NCBI GenBank assembly: GCA_027625915.1
Contig: JANTQA010000008.1
Span: 7,433,501-7,497,500, forward strand
Direction: 5' to 3'
DNA: 64,000 nucleotides
Source of the DNA: Anaeramoeba flamelloides
Lineage: Eukaryota > Metamonada > Anaeramoebidae
Position 1 is the first letter of the stretch. Every line of letters starts with the position of its first letter. The position numbers and the translations under genes were made by a program. The notes under the pieces are model-generated. The model had not been told where the DNA came from. It did not search any database and worked only from the letters and a program-made list of their open reading frames with translations. This document shows, one piece after another, positions 1-11,099 of the stretch.

Positions 1-2433
1 CTGTTGATTGCTTCCGGCTATATCCTTCTTTGAATAATTAATTGTACCATGATTTTTTATTAAGGTTGAAAATAGTTCACCTTCTTTTTTTTGCAATTTG
101 AAGCATTTTGCTTTAAAAATTCTGGAAGGATCACAATTTTCTGCAATTTCGTAAGTGTAATCGTCTGATAAACCATCAACTATTTTGCGGTAGATCTCAA
201 AATCTTGGGATTTTGTTGGTTGGAATTTAATAAACCGTTCATTATTAACCATTGCGAGTGATACAATCGCTATTCCAGGCTTATCTTCAGAGTATCTGTC
301 TTGGGTACAGGTTCTAACAAGAATTAATAATAAGGCAATCGATACAATTAAAAGGAAAATTCGATAAATAGTTTGAAAAGAATGATTAAAAGCACTGACA
401 TTATTTTTGTTTGGAGTGGTCTTTTCTTTTTCTATTGGATTGCCAGTATTTTTCTTGTTCTTATTTTTCTTATTATTATTTTGATTTTTATTCACTACTT
501 TTTTATTCTTATTATTTACTTTCTTCTTATTATTTACAATCTTATCAGTATTCCTCTTAATTCCATTTTGGCTATTGCTTGTCATAAAATGGAACAATAG
601 GGGGAAATAAGTAAATATTGGAATTAATATTAGCCAAGTGTGAGTTGTAGCTACTAAACTGAATAAATTTGGTAAAAAGATATCGCCAACCTCTAATCTT
701 AAGCAAATCGCTTCTAAGGCGTCTATTCCCAAATCAAGGAATGTCCATGATTGTTCTGAAATTAAAAATATTGGCATTATAATAAATACTGCTGAAAATA
801 AGAGCAGGATTAGTATTTTAATAAACTTTGGAGATTGCTTGAATATTAAATTATTTTTAATTGCATAAAAAATTAAATAACCGATAATTAAGGATAAATG
901 ACAAAATAAAAATAATAATGGTAAATAAGAAGTTGCCAATTTCAGCTTAATAAACATTGCTGAAGAAATACATGAATAGACGCTGTGCACAAATAATTGC
1001 ACGAGCCCAATATTTAAGAAATCGTGTTCCTTATATTTTTTTAAATTAATTCCAATGCCCAGCATTGCAACAAAAGAGGAAAAGATATAGAAAATGGAAA
1101 TGAAAATTGTTTTTTCATATCCATAAAAGTTAAAAGACAATTGTGGAGATTTCATAAATACAAAACCAATTAGTACCAAAATTGCTATTCCAAATAGAAA
1201 GATCAAAATGTTGATGAAAAAGCTAAAGCACATTTTCTTAAATTGTGCAAATAAATTGTTTTTTTTCGACAAATAATAAAGACAGCAAACGGAAACCGTT
1301 AGTAACGATAGAACGAGTGTACCAAATATTTGAATAATTTTTGAGCCGCGAATTACCTTTGGATCGCCTAACAAAGTGAAAAATGTAAGAAAGTTTTGAG
1401 ACTCGTCTTCTGAATCGTCTTTTTGGAAATCATTATTGCTGATCTTGGTAGAGGCCTTTTGTAAAAACATATCCAAAAAGCTGCCTGATGACTGAATAAT
1501 GGAGGGATAAAGGTGATCGAAATCGTCGTTCTTTGTATGGTAAATGTATGCCTCGTCGGTGAAAACGAAGTCCATCCCGGAGAGACCACCATTTGGCCCA
1601 TTAACTTCGTCCTTATAGTTCATTGAGTCTGTTCCAGAGGGGACGACACCAGAGCTGTAAACGTCAGCAAATAAGGAATTTTGGAGAAGCTTATTGACCT
1701 TGAAGCCCTTGTCCATCAACAGCTCCGAAAACCATTGGTGCTTGGGGCCATACGTTACAGGTATGAACTTCTTTTTAGAAGAGCCCATGGATTCCAGGTT
1801 GACCAGGTATTCGCAGTTCTGGGTAAAGGGATGCTTGCCAACGAGATGCGAGCTGTCCAGGCCCCATTCCTCGCTTTCCAAAAAGCTGAAAATGATCGGG
1901 GCTCCGATCGCGGCGCTCTCGTCCTCGGGGTTTGCCAAATTGCCAAGTATCTCGAGCATCATCGCGACATGCACCATGTCGTCATTTGCCCCCATACCGG
2001 TCCAGTGGCTGTCAAAATGCGCAGAGATCAGGATGCACACTCCGTCCTTTTTGCTTTGCCTTTCGTTAACAAGACGCACTATCGGCATAGACATATTCTC
2101 ATAATAAACGAGATCACCAAACCCAATGTAGCTACCGGAGCCACTTGCTTCATCATACTCAATGCTCATATAGTCGTTGTTTGGAGTAACAGCCTTAATC
2201 TCCTCACGTAAGATCTTCATCGCCCTAATGTGGTTTGCGCTTTGAAATTGCCTTGGCTCGAAGCCAACCTTTTCAATAAAGCTGAGGACACGATCAACAG
2301 AAAATGTGGAGATGGGTACAGAATCAGATCTGCTCACTACTGGGGTCCTTTGTGTCCAATTCACAAATTCAGGAACAATGAAAAAGTGAAGCGAAATAAA
2401 GAAAATTATCGAAATTGTTAAAGACCAGTTCAT
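1..2433 (-). CDS. M28 zinc metallopeptidase, ERMP1/Fxna-like, partial (3' end outside window)
   Basis: An open frame of 811 codons runs from an ATG at 2433 to the window edge without a stop. The start is followed by a hydrophobic stretch (LTISIIFFISLHFFIV) that fits a signal anchor. The peptidase domain shows the M28 metal ligands in order: HFDSHWTGMGANDD, ESEEWGLDSSH (catalytic Glu then ligand Glu), LVNLESMG and YIYHTKNDD. The SSGVVPSGTDSMNY segment matches the ER metallopeptidase 1 pattern. After the domain come several membrane spans and a Lys/Asn-rich loop at about 390-560, so it is a multi-pass ER-type aminopeptidase-like protein. Known ERMP1 proteins sit in the ER membrane; the substrate here is unknown. 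The part coding the peptidase domain (about 1560-2330) is clearly richer in G+C than the membrane part and the surroundings. The family call is firm; the exact orthology is inferred. Confidence 0.9.
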   Translation of the reverse strand, partial: MNWSLTISIIFFISLHFFIVPEFVNWTQRTPVVSRSDSVPISTFSVDRVLSFIEKVGFEPRQFQSANHIRAMKILREEIKAVTPNNDYMSIEYDEASGSGSYIGFGDLVYYENMSMPIVRLVNERQSKKDGVCILISAHFDSHWTGMGANDDMVHVAMMLEILGNLANPEDESAAIGAPIIFSFLESEEWGLDSSHLVGKHPFTQNCEYLVNLESMGSSKKKFIPVTYGPKHQWFSELLMDKGFKVNKLLQNSLFADVYSSGVVPSGTDSMNYKDEVNGPNGGLSGMDFVFTDEAYIYHTKNDDFDHLYPSIIQSSGSFLDMFLQKASTKISNNDFQKDDSEDESQNFLTFFTLLGDPKVIRGSKIIQIFGTLVLSLLTVSVCCLYYLSKKNNLFAQFKKMCFSFFINILIFLFGIAILVLIGFVFMKSPQLSFNFYGYEKTIFISIFYIFSSFVAMLGIGINLKKYKEHDFLNIGLVQLFVHSVYSCISSAMFIKLKLATSYLPLLFLFCHLSLIIGYLIFYAIKNNLIFKQSPKFIKILILLLFSAVFIIMPIFLISEQSWTFLDLGIDALEAICLRLEVGDIFLPNLFSLVATTHTWLILIPIFTYFPLLFHFMTSNSQNGIKRNTDKIVNNKKKVNNKNKKVVNKNQNNNKKNKNKKNTGNPIEKEKTTPNKNNVSAFNHSFQTIYRIFLLIVSIALLLILVRTCTQDRYSEDKPGIAIVSLAMVNNERFIKFQPTKSQDFEIYRKIVDGLSDDYTYEIAENCDPSRIFKAKCFKLQKKEGELFSTLIKNHGTINYSKKDIAGSNQQ

Positions 2434-2583
2434 TTTGGAAAAAAGAAAAAAAATGAAATTAATCGCATTCTATTTTCGAAAAAGGGGTGTGAACAGAAAT
2501 AATTGCACTTTTTAAAGTTGTCAGTCTCTTGGTTTCATAGAATTTGGAAATCTTTTTTCATTCATAATTTGGTAGAGTGTTTA

Positions 2584-2721
2584 TTAGTTAGTCAGTTTAT
2601 AATTGAGAACTGTTATTATTTTCGAATCAGGAGTTTGCTTTGAAAAAGTTGAGTCATCCAACATAAGTTTAATCACTTTTTCAACTTTTTGGCAGTAATT
2701 TCGATCAAATTGTAAGCGCAT
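2584..2721 (-). other. short ORF, possible terminal exon or gene relic upstream of the M28 gene
   Basis: A 45-codon frame starts at an ATG at 2721 (MRLQFDRNYCQKVEKV...) and stops 150 bases before the M28 start, on the same strand. Its codons look more protein-like than the flanks. The same frame stays readable for about 20 codons upstream of the ATG, apart from one TGA. It could be the last exon of a lost or unrecognised gene, or chance. I do not recognise it. Confidence 0.25.
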
Positions 2722-4431
2722 AATTGTTGTTCCATCAAAATTGAGTCAGGTTATTTTAACAAAAGATCGGTGATTATAAGTCGAACCATTTTATCCGAGA
2801 ATTGGCCAAATAATAAAATACTTTATCACATCTGAATAATCTAGCCACAAAGTACCTACTAAAAGTAGATGAAAAATAAACGGGAAAAAATTCTCACTTC
2901 CTTTTTTCATATTTATAATTGAGAAATAAATTCTCTCAAAAGTAGTGTGTTTGGGGTTTGTGTATCTACTTGGAATAGGAAATTGAAAATGAACTAAATT
3001 TTTCCCAGAATTAATACAAATAACAATATATATTTTGAGAATCATTTTTTTCTTTAATTGAAAATTGGAATTTTATTAAAAAACAATTACGAGAAAAAAA
3101 AAAAAACAATAGATTACTCATAAGTTATGACATTACCCATCAAGAGTTTAATACACCAAACTAAAGAGATATATCTATATCTACTTGGATATTTTTTTCA
3201 TTCATAAAAAACATATTACTGTTGAGTGAAAAATGTCGTTAAGAGAAAAATAGCTGTACAGCAATTTTAATTGGGAACATTAATAAAATGATTTTTAATT
3301 TCTTTCCTTTGTGCTATAACTAAAGAAAATAACAATAATCTACTTATTGGAATATGGATTAATGTAATTCTACTTTTTCAAAAGCTTATCTCTAATAATT
3401 AAAGCAAGTTTAAAAATTACCATTTTCAGAATTAATAGTAAACTTTAATAAAACTTGGATTTTTGTTAAAATAGCCTGATCTACTTTAATTATCAATCAT
3501 TCAAATCAGTATTCTACACAAACCACAGATTAATAAACTTGTAACACATTTAAACCTGGATTTATATAAAATTCACTTAGTTATCAATAGGATTTGATTT
3601 TCAATTTTACTAATGTTCCCTATTATAAATGGTTCCCAACCATTTTTTTGTTTCAAACATTTTTCTCTCAACAGTTAAAACAAATACAAGTGATTAAAAA
3701 CCAATAAAGTATGAGAATACAATAATACATTTTTTCTTTCAATTTTAAATAATTTATCGAAATATTTAAGCCATACTTTAATGAAAATTACATTCTTCGT
3801 TTACACAATGATATTTTTTTATTTTATTATTAATTTATCGATAAATAAACCATAAAATCCAATTTATTATTCTTTTTCCTTTTCACTCAATAATTTTTTA
3901 ATATTTGAAAACAATCAATAAAAACAAAAATGAGTATTGGTAAGATTTTCAAAATAGTATGGTTTACCTCACGAATGAAAGAATTGCAGACAAAAAACCA
4001 CTGATTAAAAAATTGTGATAGGAAATATTGTTAAGAGTTAATCCTGTATGCACATCCAAAACTTTTGTTAACTCAAACTGTTCTTATTTTTGAACAATCC
4101 TTTCAAAATCAATACAAAAAAAATTAAAAAAAAAAAAAAAAAAAAAAAGATAAAATATTATTGACATATACTTTTTCAAATACTGTCACTTTTAATCAAA
4201 CCAAAACACGTTAATTATTTCTACAATTTTCGTTCTTATACCATGGCTAACCCTTAATTGTTCATAGTTGATTTTTATTTTAAAAAAAAAACAAAATCCA
4301 ATTGTTCGAAAATTGATAGGTTTTTTTGTTATTGTAATATTTTGTTTATTTCTTTAATGAAATAAAAGATGTGCGTGTTTTATTAGTTAACAAAATGGTG
4401 AATTATTTTTTATTTTAATAAAACAATAAAC
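2722..4431. other. AT-rich spacer, nothing recognised
   Basis: Homopolymer-rich sequence (for example a long A run near 4130) with only short unsupported frames. It contains the presumed upstream region of the M28 gene and the downstream region of the BLOC1S1 gene. No repeat family of this window was recognised here. Confidence 0.5.
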
Positions 4432-5220
4432 TTAATTTTGTTCAGTTTCATTATTCATCACCATTTGTTTTTTCATTTCTTCAATTTTTTTTTTTAATAA
4501 TTCGTTTTCCAATTCAAGACTGGACAGTTTTTTCTTTTTTTGAGGTTTTTTTTCTGGTTGGGATTTTTCGCTTTTATTTCTTTTCGATCTTTCTTTCTTT
4601 TTTTTTGTTTTTTTATTTGAAGTTGATTTTACTTTTGATGAAGATTTGCTCTGTTTTTTTTTTGGTGTTGTTTCTTTTCCATTACTTTTTTTTTGTTTTT
4701 GTTCTTCCTTTTCTTTTTCTTTCATTAATTTTTCTTCTTTTTCTTTCATTAATTTTTCCTCTTCTTCTTTTTTTTTTTTATCAGCAAGTTCTTCTTCTTG
4801 TAATTTTAATCTGCGTTTCTCTTCAATTTCTTGTTGTTTTTTCTGTTCATTTTCTTTCTCTGTTTGGTGCCCGTTTACAAAATTTACACAAAAGACAAGA
4901 TCTTTTAAATCTTGATCGATCGTCCTCATCCAATTTTCAACATCGCCAAGCTCTTTTAAGGGCTCATTAATTCTTTTGATTAAATCCTTCCATTGATCGG
5001 CTTCTTTATAAAATTTCCCAATTTGTGTTTGTAGTTTACTGACTTCTGTTTCAAGGTGCCTTTGATTCTGGAAAACAACATTGACGCCTCCAGTTATCGA
5101 AGTGAGTAAATGTGTTGTTACTCCTTTGCTCATTTTTTTTAAATCTTGCCATTTTTGTTCACACTCTTTTTGAGTTTTACGTTTAATTTTGTCGTGCTCT
5201 TGAATTAAATTTGTTAACAT
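4432..5220 (-). CDS. BLOC-1/BORC subunit 1 (BLOC1S1/GCN5L1-like) with long charged tail
   Basis: A 262-residue protein. Residues 1 to about 120 match BLOC1S1 along its whole length: an MLTNLIQEHDKIKRK start like the human MLSRLLKEHQ, then NQRHLETEVSKLQTQ, and the family hallmark GDVENWMRTIDQDLKDL. BLOC1S1 is a small coiled-coil subunit shared by BLOC-1 (lysosome-related organelle biogenesis) and BORC (lysosome positioning). Human BLOC1S1 ends near residue 125. Here about 140 extra residues follow, almost all Lys, Glu, Gln and Ser, including tandem EEKLMKEKEEKLMKEKEK and several KKKK runs, and then a short C-terminal coiled coil. The start is fixed by the homology. The tail is probably lineage-specific, and similar KE-rich tails occur in other proteins of this window. 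Confidence 0.85.
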   Translation of the reverse strand: MLTNLIQEHDKIKRKTQKECEQKWQDLKKMSKGVTTHLLTSITGGVNVVFQNQRHLETEVSKLQTQIGKFYKEADQWKDLIKRINEPLKELGDVENWMRTIDQDLKDLVFCVNFVNGHQTEKENEQKKQQEIEEKRRLKLQEEELADKKKKEEEEKLMKEKEEKLMKEKEKEEQKQKKSNGKETTPKKKQSKSSSKVKSTSNKKTKKKKERSKRNKSEKSQPEKKPQKKKKLSSLELENELLKKKIEEMKKQMVMNNETEQN

Positions 5221-5242
5221 TTGAGAAAAGAGAGGATTATTA

Positions 5243-5333
5243 CTAAAGAAGAAAAAATGAATTCTGATCGGTTTAATTGAGTAATAACTATGAAGGAATT
5301 ACACGAAAGATCTGAGTAAAAAAAGAAACTTAC
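5243..5333 (-). other. probable 5' UTR intron of the BLOC1S1 gene
   Basis: On the minus strand a consensus donor (GAG|GTAAGT) at 5333 is followed by a T-rich tract and an acceptor CTTTAG at 5243, 22 bases before the ATG. The exon side upstream of the donor has a short open frame (about 25 codons), but the homologous protein starts at the downstream ATG, so I read this as a spliced leader exon within the 5' UTR. Confidence 0.5.
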
Positions 5334-5569
5334 CTCTTGTTTCTGAAATTTATTTAAACTATTCAACTGTTGCTCAAAAAAATCCTTGAAAAATGGACAA
5401 AAAAGAATGGTTTGCTCCTATGTAAATTTTCAATAATAAAAAATCTAAAATGTTTTTAAATCATAATGATTGAGAAAATTCGAATTATATAAAAAGCTAC
5501 CCAAAGATGAGATCAATATTTTAACTTTGAGGAAATGTGCTTTAATAGATTTATCTAAATTTCAAGTGT

Positions 5570-6540
5570 GTTACAATTGAAGGTAAACTATATTTATACC
5601 AATTATTCAAATGGCTCTAAAAAAATCTATTATAAATAATATTGGTTAATAAATTATTGGATTTTTACTAAGGATCACTATAAAAAAATTTTTTTTAGTA
5701 ATTACTTTTTCAAATCTTAAAAAATCGAAACTCAAAATAATTGAAATCTAAAAGAATATAAACTAAATTTCATAATAAATATCCCAATTATTCTTTCTTT
5801 TCTTTTTTTTTTACTTTTTTTTATTTGATTTTTAGATGAAAAATTAATATTTCTAGTGTATAGAACTGTATACTAAAATTGTAATTTTTTTTATTATAAT
5901 AGGTAACTTCAATTTACAAAAATATTTATTTTCAAAATTTGATTTTTAATGTGCCAATGATTTTGAAATGGAGTTTAGTTGCCGTCTAAAAATTAATATT
6001 TAGACCCTCAAAAAGTAAACATTTATTAAAATTGCTTAATTTGAAGATGTACGAACTTTAAAAATAAAAACTTAAAGAATGATTATTTTTGTTCTTTTTC
6101 TGAAAGAAACTAGTTGTATTTTCTATATCTTTCCAATATGTGGAAATAATATGTCGAAATCATATAAAAGAGAATTATTTATTTTTTTTTAGCACTTGGG
6201 TTATATTTAGAGTCAAATTCAATAAAGATAAAATTTGGATACTGGAATTTAATGGTTAAACAGAGAAATTTTTTGACAAATTTTCATTTCTTTTTAAAAT
6301 TTTTGGAGTTTTTGATAATAGAAGGATCCTTTTTAATTGATTAGATCAACTTTTATTAATATTTTATTATCGATTTTAAAAACATTTGAACCCTTGATTA
6401 TTAATATGTTTGACCTTCAATTGAAACATACTGGAATTATTGAAGAATTAATGGTAGATGTTTATCCATTATTTCATAACGATCAGATAAACAAACATTA
6501 TTGTGTTTTTGATGTGCTGTTGAAACGTTGATTCGTTGAT
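5570..6540 (+). repeat. degenerate copy of the TTAA-flanked element (family R3)
   Basis: Blocks in the same order as the better copies at 21887-22634 and 22639-24560: GGCTCTAAAAAAATCTATTA near 5613, TACTAAGGATCACTAT near 5668, and near the other end TTGATTAGATCAAC and AAACATTTGAACCC at 6336-6395. The ends are no longer clear, so this is an old copy. Confidence 0.45.
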
Positions 6541-6879
6541 CTCAAAGTTAAAGATATCTTTCAAGAATTTTGTTAAAAGGAAAATGAAATTTCTTCATTA
6601 TGTTTATTTGTATTTAAAATAATTGTTTCTAATAAACAGTTTCAATATTTTTAGAAAGTGCCAAACACAAAATTATTATTTTTTATTATTATTTCAGAGT
6701 GGTAATTTAACACAATAACCAAATTTTTACCCTTATATTTTTTTTGAAATCAAGAAATAAAAAGAAAATTTCTTAGATTAAAAAAAACATAGGTATCTTT
6801 CCTAAGTTTTTCTTTTAATATTTGTTTTGATTAGAAAATCAATAGATTTTCGAAACAAAAACCAAAAACTAAAAAAAAA

Positions 6880-7280
6880 AGCTTAAGCTTTTTCAAAAGT
6901 TTTTCTGTTTATTTGTAAAATTTATGGATTTTCGTTAGGTTTTTTTGAGTTTTCTATTTATTTGGAAAATCAATAGATTTTCTTTAGGTTTTTTTGATTT
7001 TCCAAATAAATAGAAAACCCAAAAAACCCTAGAACACTTCACCAATAAAAAAGAAAACCTCAAAAAAACCTAGAACACTTGTCAGATAAAACAGAAAACC
7101 TCATGGATAAGTACCGTTAAGTTTTCCAGAATTTAATAGAATTGAGTGAAATCTTTGATTTTACTCTATTCTTTTGAACCCCGAAAAACTACCGTTGGTT
7201 TTTTCAATTTTCCAAATTATAAGAAATTTTTGAAATTTTCTTTTTATTTTTAAAATTGAAAAAGACCTGGCACTCTACAG
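6880..7280. repeat. hairpin-rich repeat (family R7)
   Basis: Several inverted arms occur within 130 bases: GTTTTCTATTTATTTGGAAA near 6950 and its reverse complement near 7000, plus repeated AAAACCTCAAAAAAACCTAG units. It is followed by the block ATTGAGTGAAATCTTTGATT (7141) that recurs near 37400 (inverted), 52850 and 61378. No coding frame. Confidence 0.55.
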
Positions 7281-7711
7281 CACTTCCTGGCAACACTATT
7301 TTATTTGAATTTTTTTTATAATAGGGAAAATATAGGCAAAATTATAACTCATAGAATATCTTTTCTTTAAAAAATGAAAGGAAAAAATTATTTCTAAACA
7401 AAAATAAGAAAAAAACAAAAAAAAAGTAAAAAATAAAAGAGAATAAAAAAATATTCAAATACAAGGTAATAACGAGATTAAAAAAACTTTTTTTGTCCTC
7501 CCTAGTATTGGATTGATTTTTGGTTCTTTTCATAAAACTGAAAGTTTATGGGTTATCACTATAATCTGTTTTACATAAGAGATCTAATTATTCGAGCAGC
7601 TATAGATTAAATGAAATAGGTTACTTCATTAAGTTTTAAAATAGAATTTTATCGAGAAGATATATTCTATAAAGTGATGAATTTTTTAGAATAAAGATTT
7701 TTTATTCATAA
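7281..7711. other. AT-rich spacer, nothing recognised
   Basis: Only low-complexity frames. Nothing supported. Confidence 0.5.
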
Positions 7712-8268
7712 AATCTTTTTCACTCAAAGGGGAGCAGTTTTTGTGAAGAAATATAACAAATTGTATGAGTTTAATTCATTATACTTCCCAAACTAATATT
7801 CCAATTTTTCAATCAAAATCATTTTTTCTCTTTTAGTAAATTTTTTTTTTTTTTGCAATCCTTTTTTCCCATTTTCTAAATTCTTTTTTTATGTATTTTT
7901 TTTTTACAATCTAAATTTGAAAAAAAAAATGTTTGAAACTCCAAATTAACTTGAAGAAAAGTCAGGTTTTGTAAGTTTTTTTAAAATTCATACATTTTCA
8001 AGTAAAAAATATTATTATCAACAATTTTAATTTCCTAAAGAAATTTAGAATTTTGCATGAGACGTACCAATGAAAGTGGACCAAAAAAATTTTTTAACAT
8101 TTTTTTTTTTTAAAAAATTCATGGTTTGTTCAGGTGTTTCTTTTATGATTATCGACTCAAATAAGAAGTTTATTATTTCTTGTATTTCTAAACAATCTAA
8201 GTTTGATTGATTCTTAAAAATAAAGTGACTTTTTCATTTTTGGCTGGGTAACTTAGAGTGAAATGGAG
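7712..8268 (-). mobile_element. MITE-like element, family R5
   Basis: A reverse-oriented copy of the element at 21069-21645. Shared blocks include CAACAATTTTAATTTCCTAA (8020) against its complement near 21310, and AAACTCCATTTCACTC at one end. Ends of the family read TAAACTC..TTCASTCAAAGG on both sides, giving an imperfect terminal inverted repeat of about 29 bp and a length of about 560 bp. No coding capacity. Confidence 0.6.
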
Positions 8269-9239
8269 TTTAGTTTTCTTTTTATTGGATTGATTTTGTT
8301 ATTATTTTTTTTTTTGAAAGTTTCCCAAATCTTGTTTTTGCAAAATACCAGTATATGAAACCAACTCAACAGCATTCATACAGTCCAAGTACCGATTATA
8401 CAGAGCATACAAAGTCCGATTTGGTTCACTTTAGTTTGTTTCAAATTACTTTAATTGGATTCAGTTTTCTACAGTTGATTTAATTCCAGTTCAATTTTGT
8501 ATAAGATCTAACCACAAACAAGTTTGGTTAGGTTAGTCATGACAAAGTTACCAATTCTTATAATGATTTTTTATTCCTTTTACCCTTTCCAAGTACCTAA
8601 AAAAATCAAAAACCGAAGGCAACCAAAGCACTTAAAAAGAAATTTAGAAAAAGGAAAAAGGAAAAAGTCTAAAAAATCAAAAACTTTTTATATTATGGAA
8701 ATAAAATTTATTCTAAAACCATTTCCATAACCAAAAAAAGAAAAATTAAAAATGAGAAAAAAAAATCTCTTTTTGTAAAAAAAAAAATAATTTTTATTGA
8801 TCTGTAATTTTTAGGTTTTTTTTTTTTAATCTGGGTTTCTGGGAAAAAGAACTTTCAGTATTTCTCACAGTTTCAGAAATATCTTATATTTTTCTCAAAA
8901 TTAATTTTCCAAGGTATTTTTGAGATTATTTCTTTTGTAAAAGCACATGAATATTAAAATACCCATCAAGTTAAATTTATTAAAAAAAAATATTGTCAAT
9001 ATTTCCTCCCTACCAAGGAAATAAAAAAACATATATTTTTGCGGTATGTTTAAAATATTTGGAATATAAATTTAAATTGAAAAAAAATTATGAGAGAAAA
9101 AGTCAAAAGAAAAAAGAAAAAAGAAAATAAAAATAAAAAGTAAAAGATTCAACAAGAGAGATAATTTTGAAATGTTTTTTGAGAAAAAGAAATATCATAT
9201 CTAAAGCTTTTCACAAAAGCATTCAAAACTCAAAATATT
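8269..9239. other. AT-rich spacer, nothing recognised
   Basis: Contains a 68-codon Lys-rich frame at 8524-8730 that has no support beyond length. No repeat family recognised. Confidence 0.45.
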
Positions 9240-9375
9240 GGTAAACAATCCAGTTGCAACCCCTAGAAAATCTAATGATCCCCTCGGTGGACTCTGATAA
9301 GTTGAATATCTATCTTTGAATTCTGCTCTGAATGAATCTTCAACTCTTAAGGTTGCACTATTGAATTTATGTTTA
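9240..9375 (-). other. higher-complexity island, possible exon or RNA gene
   Basis: About 130 bases stand out from the AT-rich flanks by balanced base composition. The minus strand has an open frame of about 55 codons reading through the block (containing FRAEFKDRYSTYQSPPRGS) to a TAG, and preceded by a possible AATAG acceptor. I do not recognise the product. It may be an isolated exon, a gene relic or a structured RNA. Confidence 0.3.
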
Positions 9376-11099
9376 CATATAAAAAAAGAAATAAAAAATT
9401 ATTCATGTGTAATTGATTTAGATATTTTTGATTTATGCGATATAAACTAAAATTCAAAATTTAGGAGACCAAACTAAATAACCCTAAATCTACCATACAA
9501 ACAAAATTCGTTTGAATCAAAAAACTTGAGGTTTAAACATTAATTATTTTTATCTTATTAATTGTTTTCTCCTTTTTTTGCATTTCTTCATTTTTTTTTT
9601 TGACCAAATATTTCTCTTTTTTTTTCTTTTTAGAAAACTAAATTAAGTTTCAAATACTTGTAATGACTGGATCTATTTTAGACACTCTTTGGATGAGAAG
9701 TTAAGAATTTAGTTGCTTCAAAATTCTCTCAGACTCAGATTAAATGTTTTTTCATAAAACTCTTAAGAGTAACAATAAAATCCAAAATTTTGGCCACAGT
9801 AAAAACAATTAAAATAACTTCAATAATACAATTTCATTGAAAATTGGAAATCATTTTGATTTTTGTAAAATATGAAAATCATTTTTTAATCATTTTTTTT
9901 TTTGTTTTCATTGTATTTTTTGAATGAAATAGCTTTTTTTGTTCAAAAATTTTTCTCAACAATTAATTGATATTATGGTTAAAGTTGATTTGTTCCAAAT
10001 AGAAAAAACTCAAATAAAATTATTTTCTAGTCTCTAAGCTTTTTATCGATCAATATCCTTAATAGAATTTAAACAAATTTACCAAGGCATTTTTTCGTTA
10101 GTCCATCTCCAAAAATTTTTGACACAGCGTTTATTTATTTGTATTGATAATTATTTATTTTTTGTTTTAGTTGATATTGTAATTTATAAACAATTGTTAA
10201 CATTTCAATTAGTGGATGGTTCTAATTTAGTATTTTCTCCAAGAATTAATTTTATAAGATTGTTTTTTTTCTTTCAAAAATTGAGTTTTTTATGTTTTAA
10301 AAATTGTGAATTGGGGTTTATTGTTAAGGATTAAGTGTTTAAAACACTTTATCTTTAAAAGAGAGAAATTTGAACCAACTAGATTTCACTACTTCTAATT
10401 TAATGAGTGTCTAAAATAAACACAGCCATTAAAATCATTTCCAACTCAATTTAGTTTTCCAATTTAAAATTAAAAAGGCACAGTCAAAGAGTTTTGAATA
10501 GATGATATCTTTTCCCACACTTTGGTTTCAGAAAGATTTTTAAACTTCTTATTAGAAATTTTTTTCCAAAGTTCTTTGCTTTTTTTTTTCAAGGGTAAAA
10601 CACCTTTTTAATTTAATTTCATTTCATATCAATTTAATTTATTTATTTTATTTTTTTATTTAAAAGTATTAGAGAGAGAGTTAAATCGAATATCAGTTAG
10701 TCAATATCACGTTTATGGTACAAGTTATCAACGAAAATTTAAGTCACAAAAAAATTCCAAATTAAAACATATTTTTAGTAATCATTTTTAATACAAATCA
10801 TTTTACTAAAATAGGAATAATATGTCTCAATTTGTGATTTTTTTATACCTTAAATTTCATTGAAAGTTTGTGACTTAAAAGTGTTAAAAGAACGTATTAC
10901 AGAGATAAAATTATGTATTGAAGTGTCTTATTAAACTTAGTGATTGTTGCATTCAAATGAAATAAAGAATGAAATTCGCTGTGTAAACTTGAAATAAAAA
11001 AAAATTGTCTTTATTGGTAAATATTTTTTATAATTGTTTGAAACAATCATATTCAAGTTCACTCAAGATTATTAATATTTATTTTTATCCATCCCCCCC
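9376..11099. other. AT-rich spacer, nothing recognised
   Basis: Homopolymer-rich sequence. A 71-codon frame at 10119-10334 is hydrophobic and AT-driven and is not supported as a gene. Confidence 0.45.

Noticed and set aside
1681-2211. Plus-strand 176-codon frame
   Set aside because: It lies antisense to the conserved M28 peptidase domain, whose minus-strand frame carries all the metal-binding motifs.
4605-4970. Plus-strand Phe/Leu-rich frames opposite the BLOC1S1 tail
   Set aside because: They are the complement of the Lys/Glu-rich tail codons.
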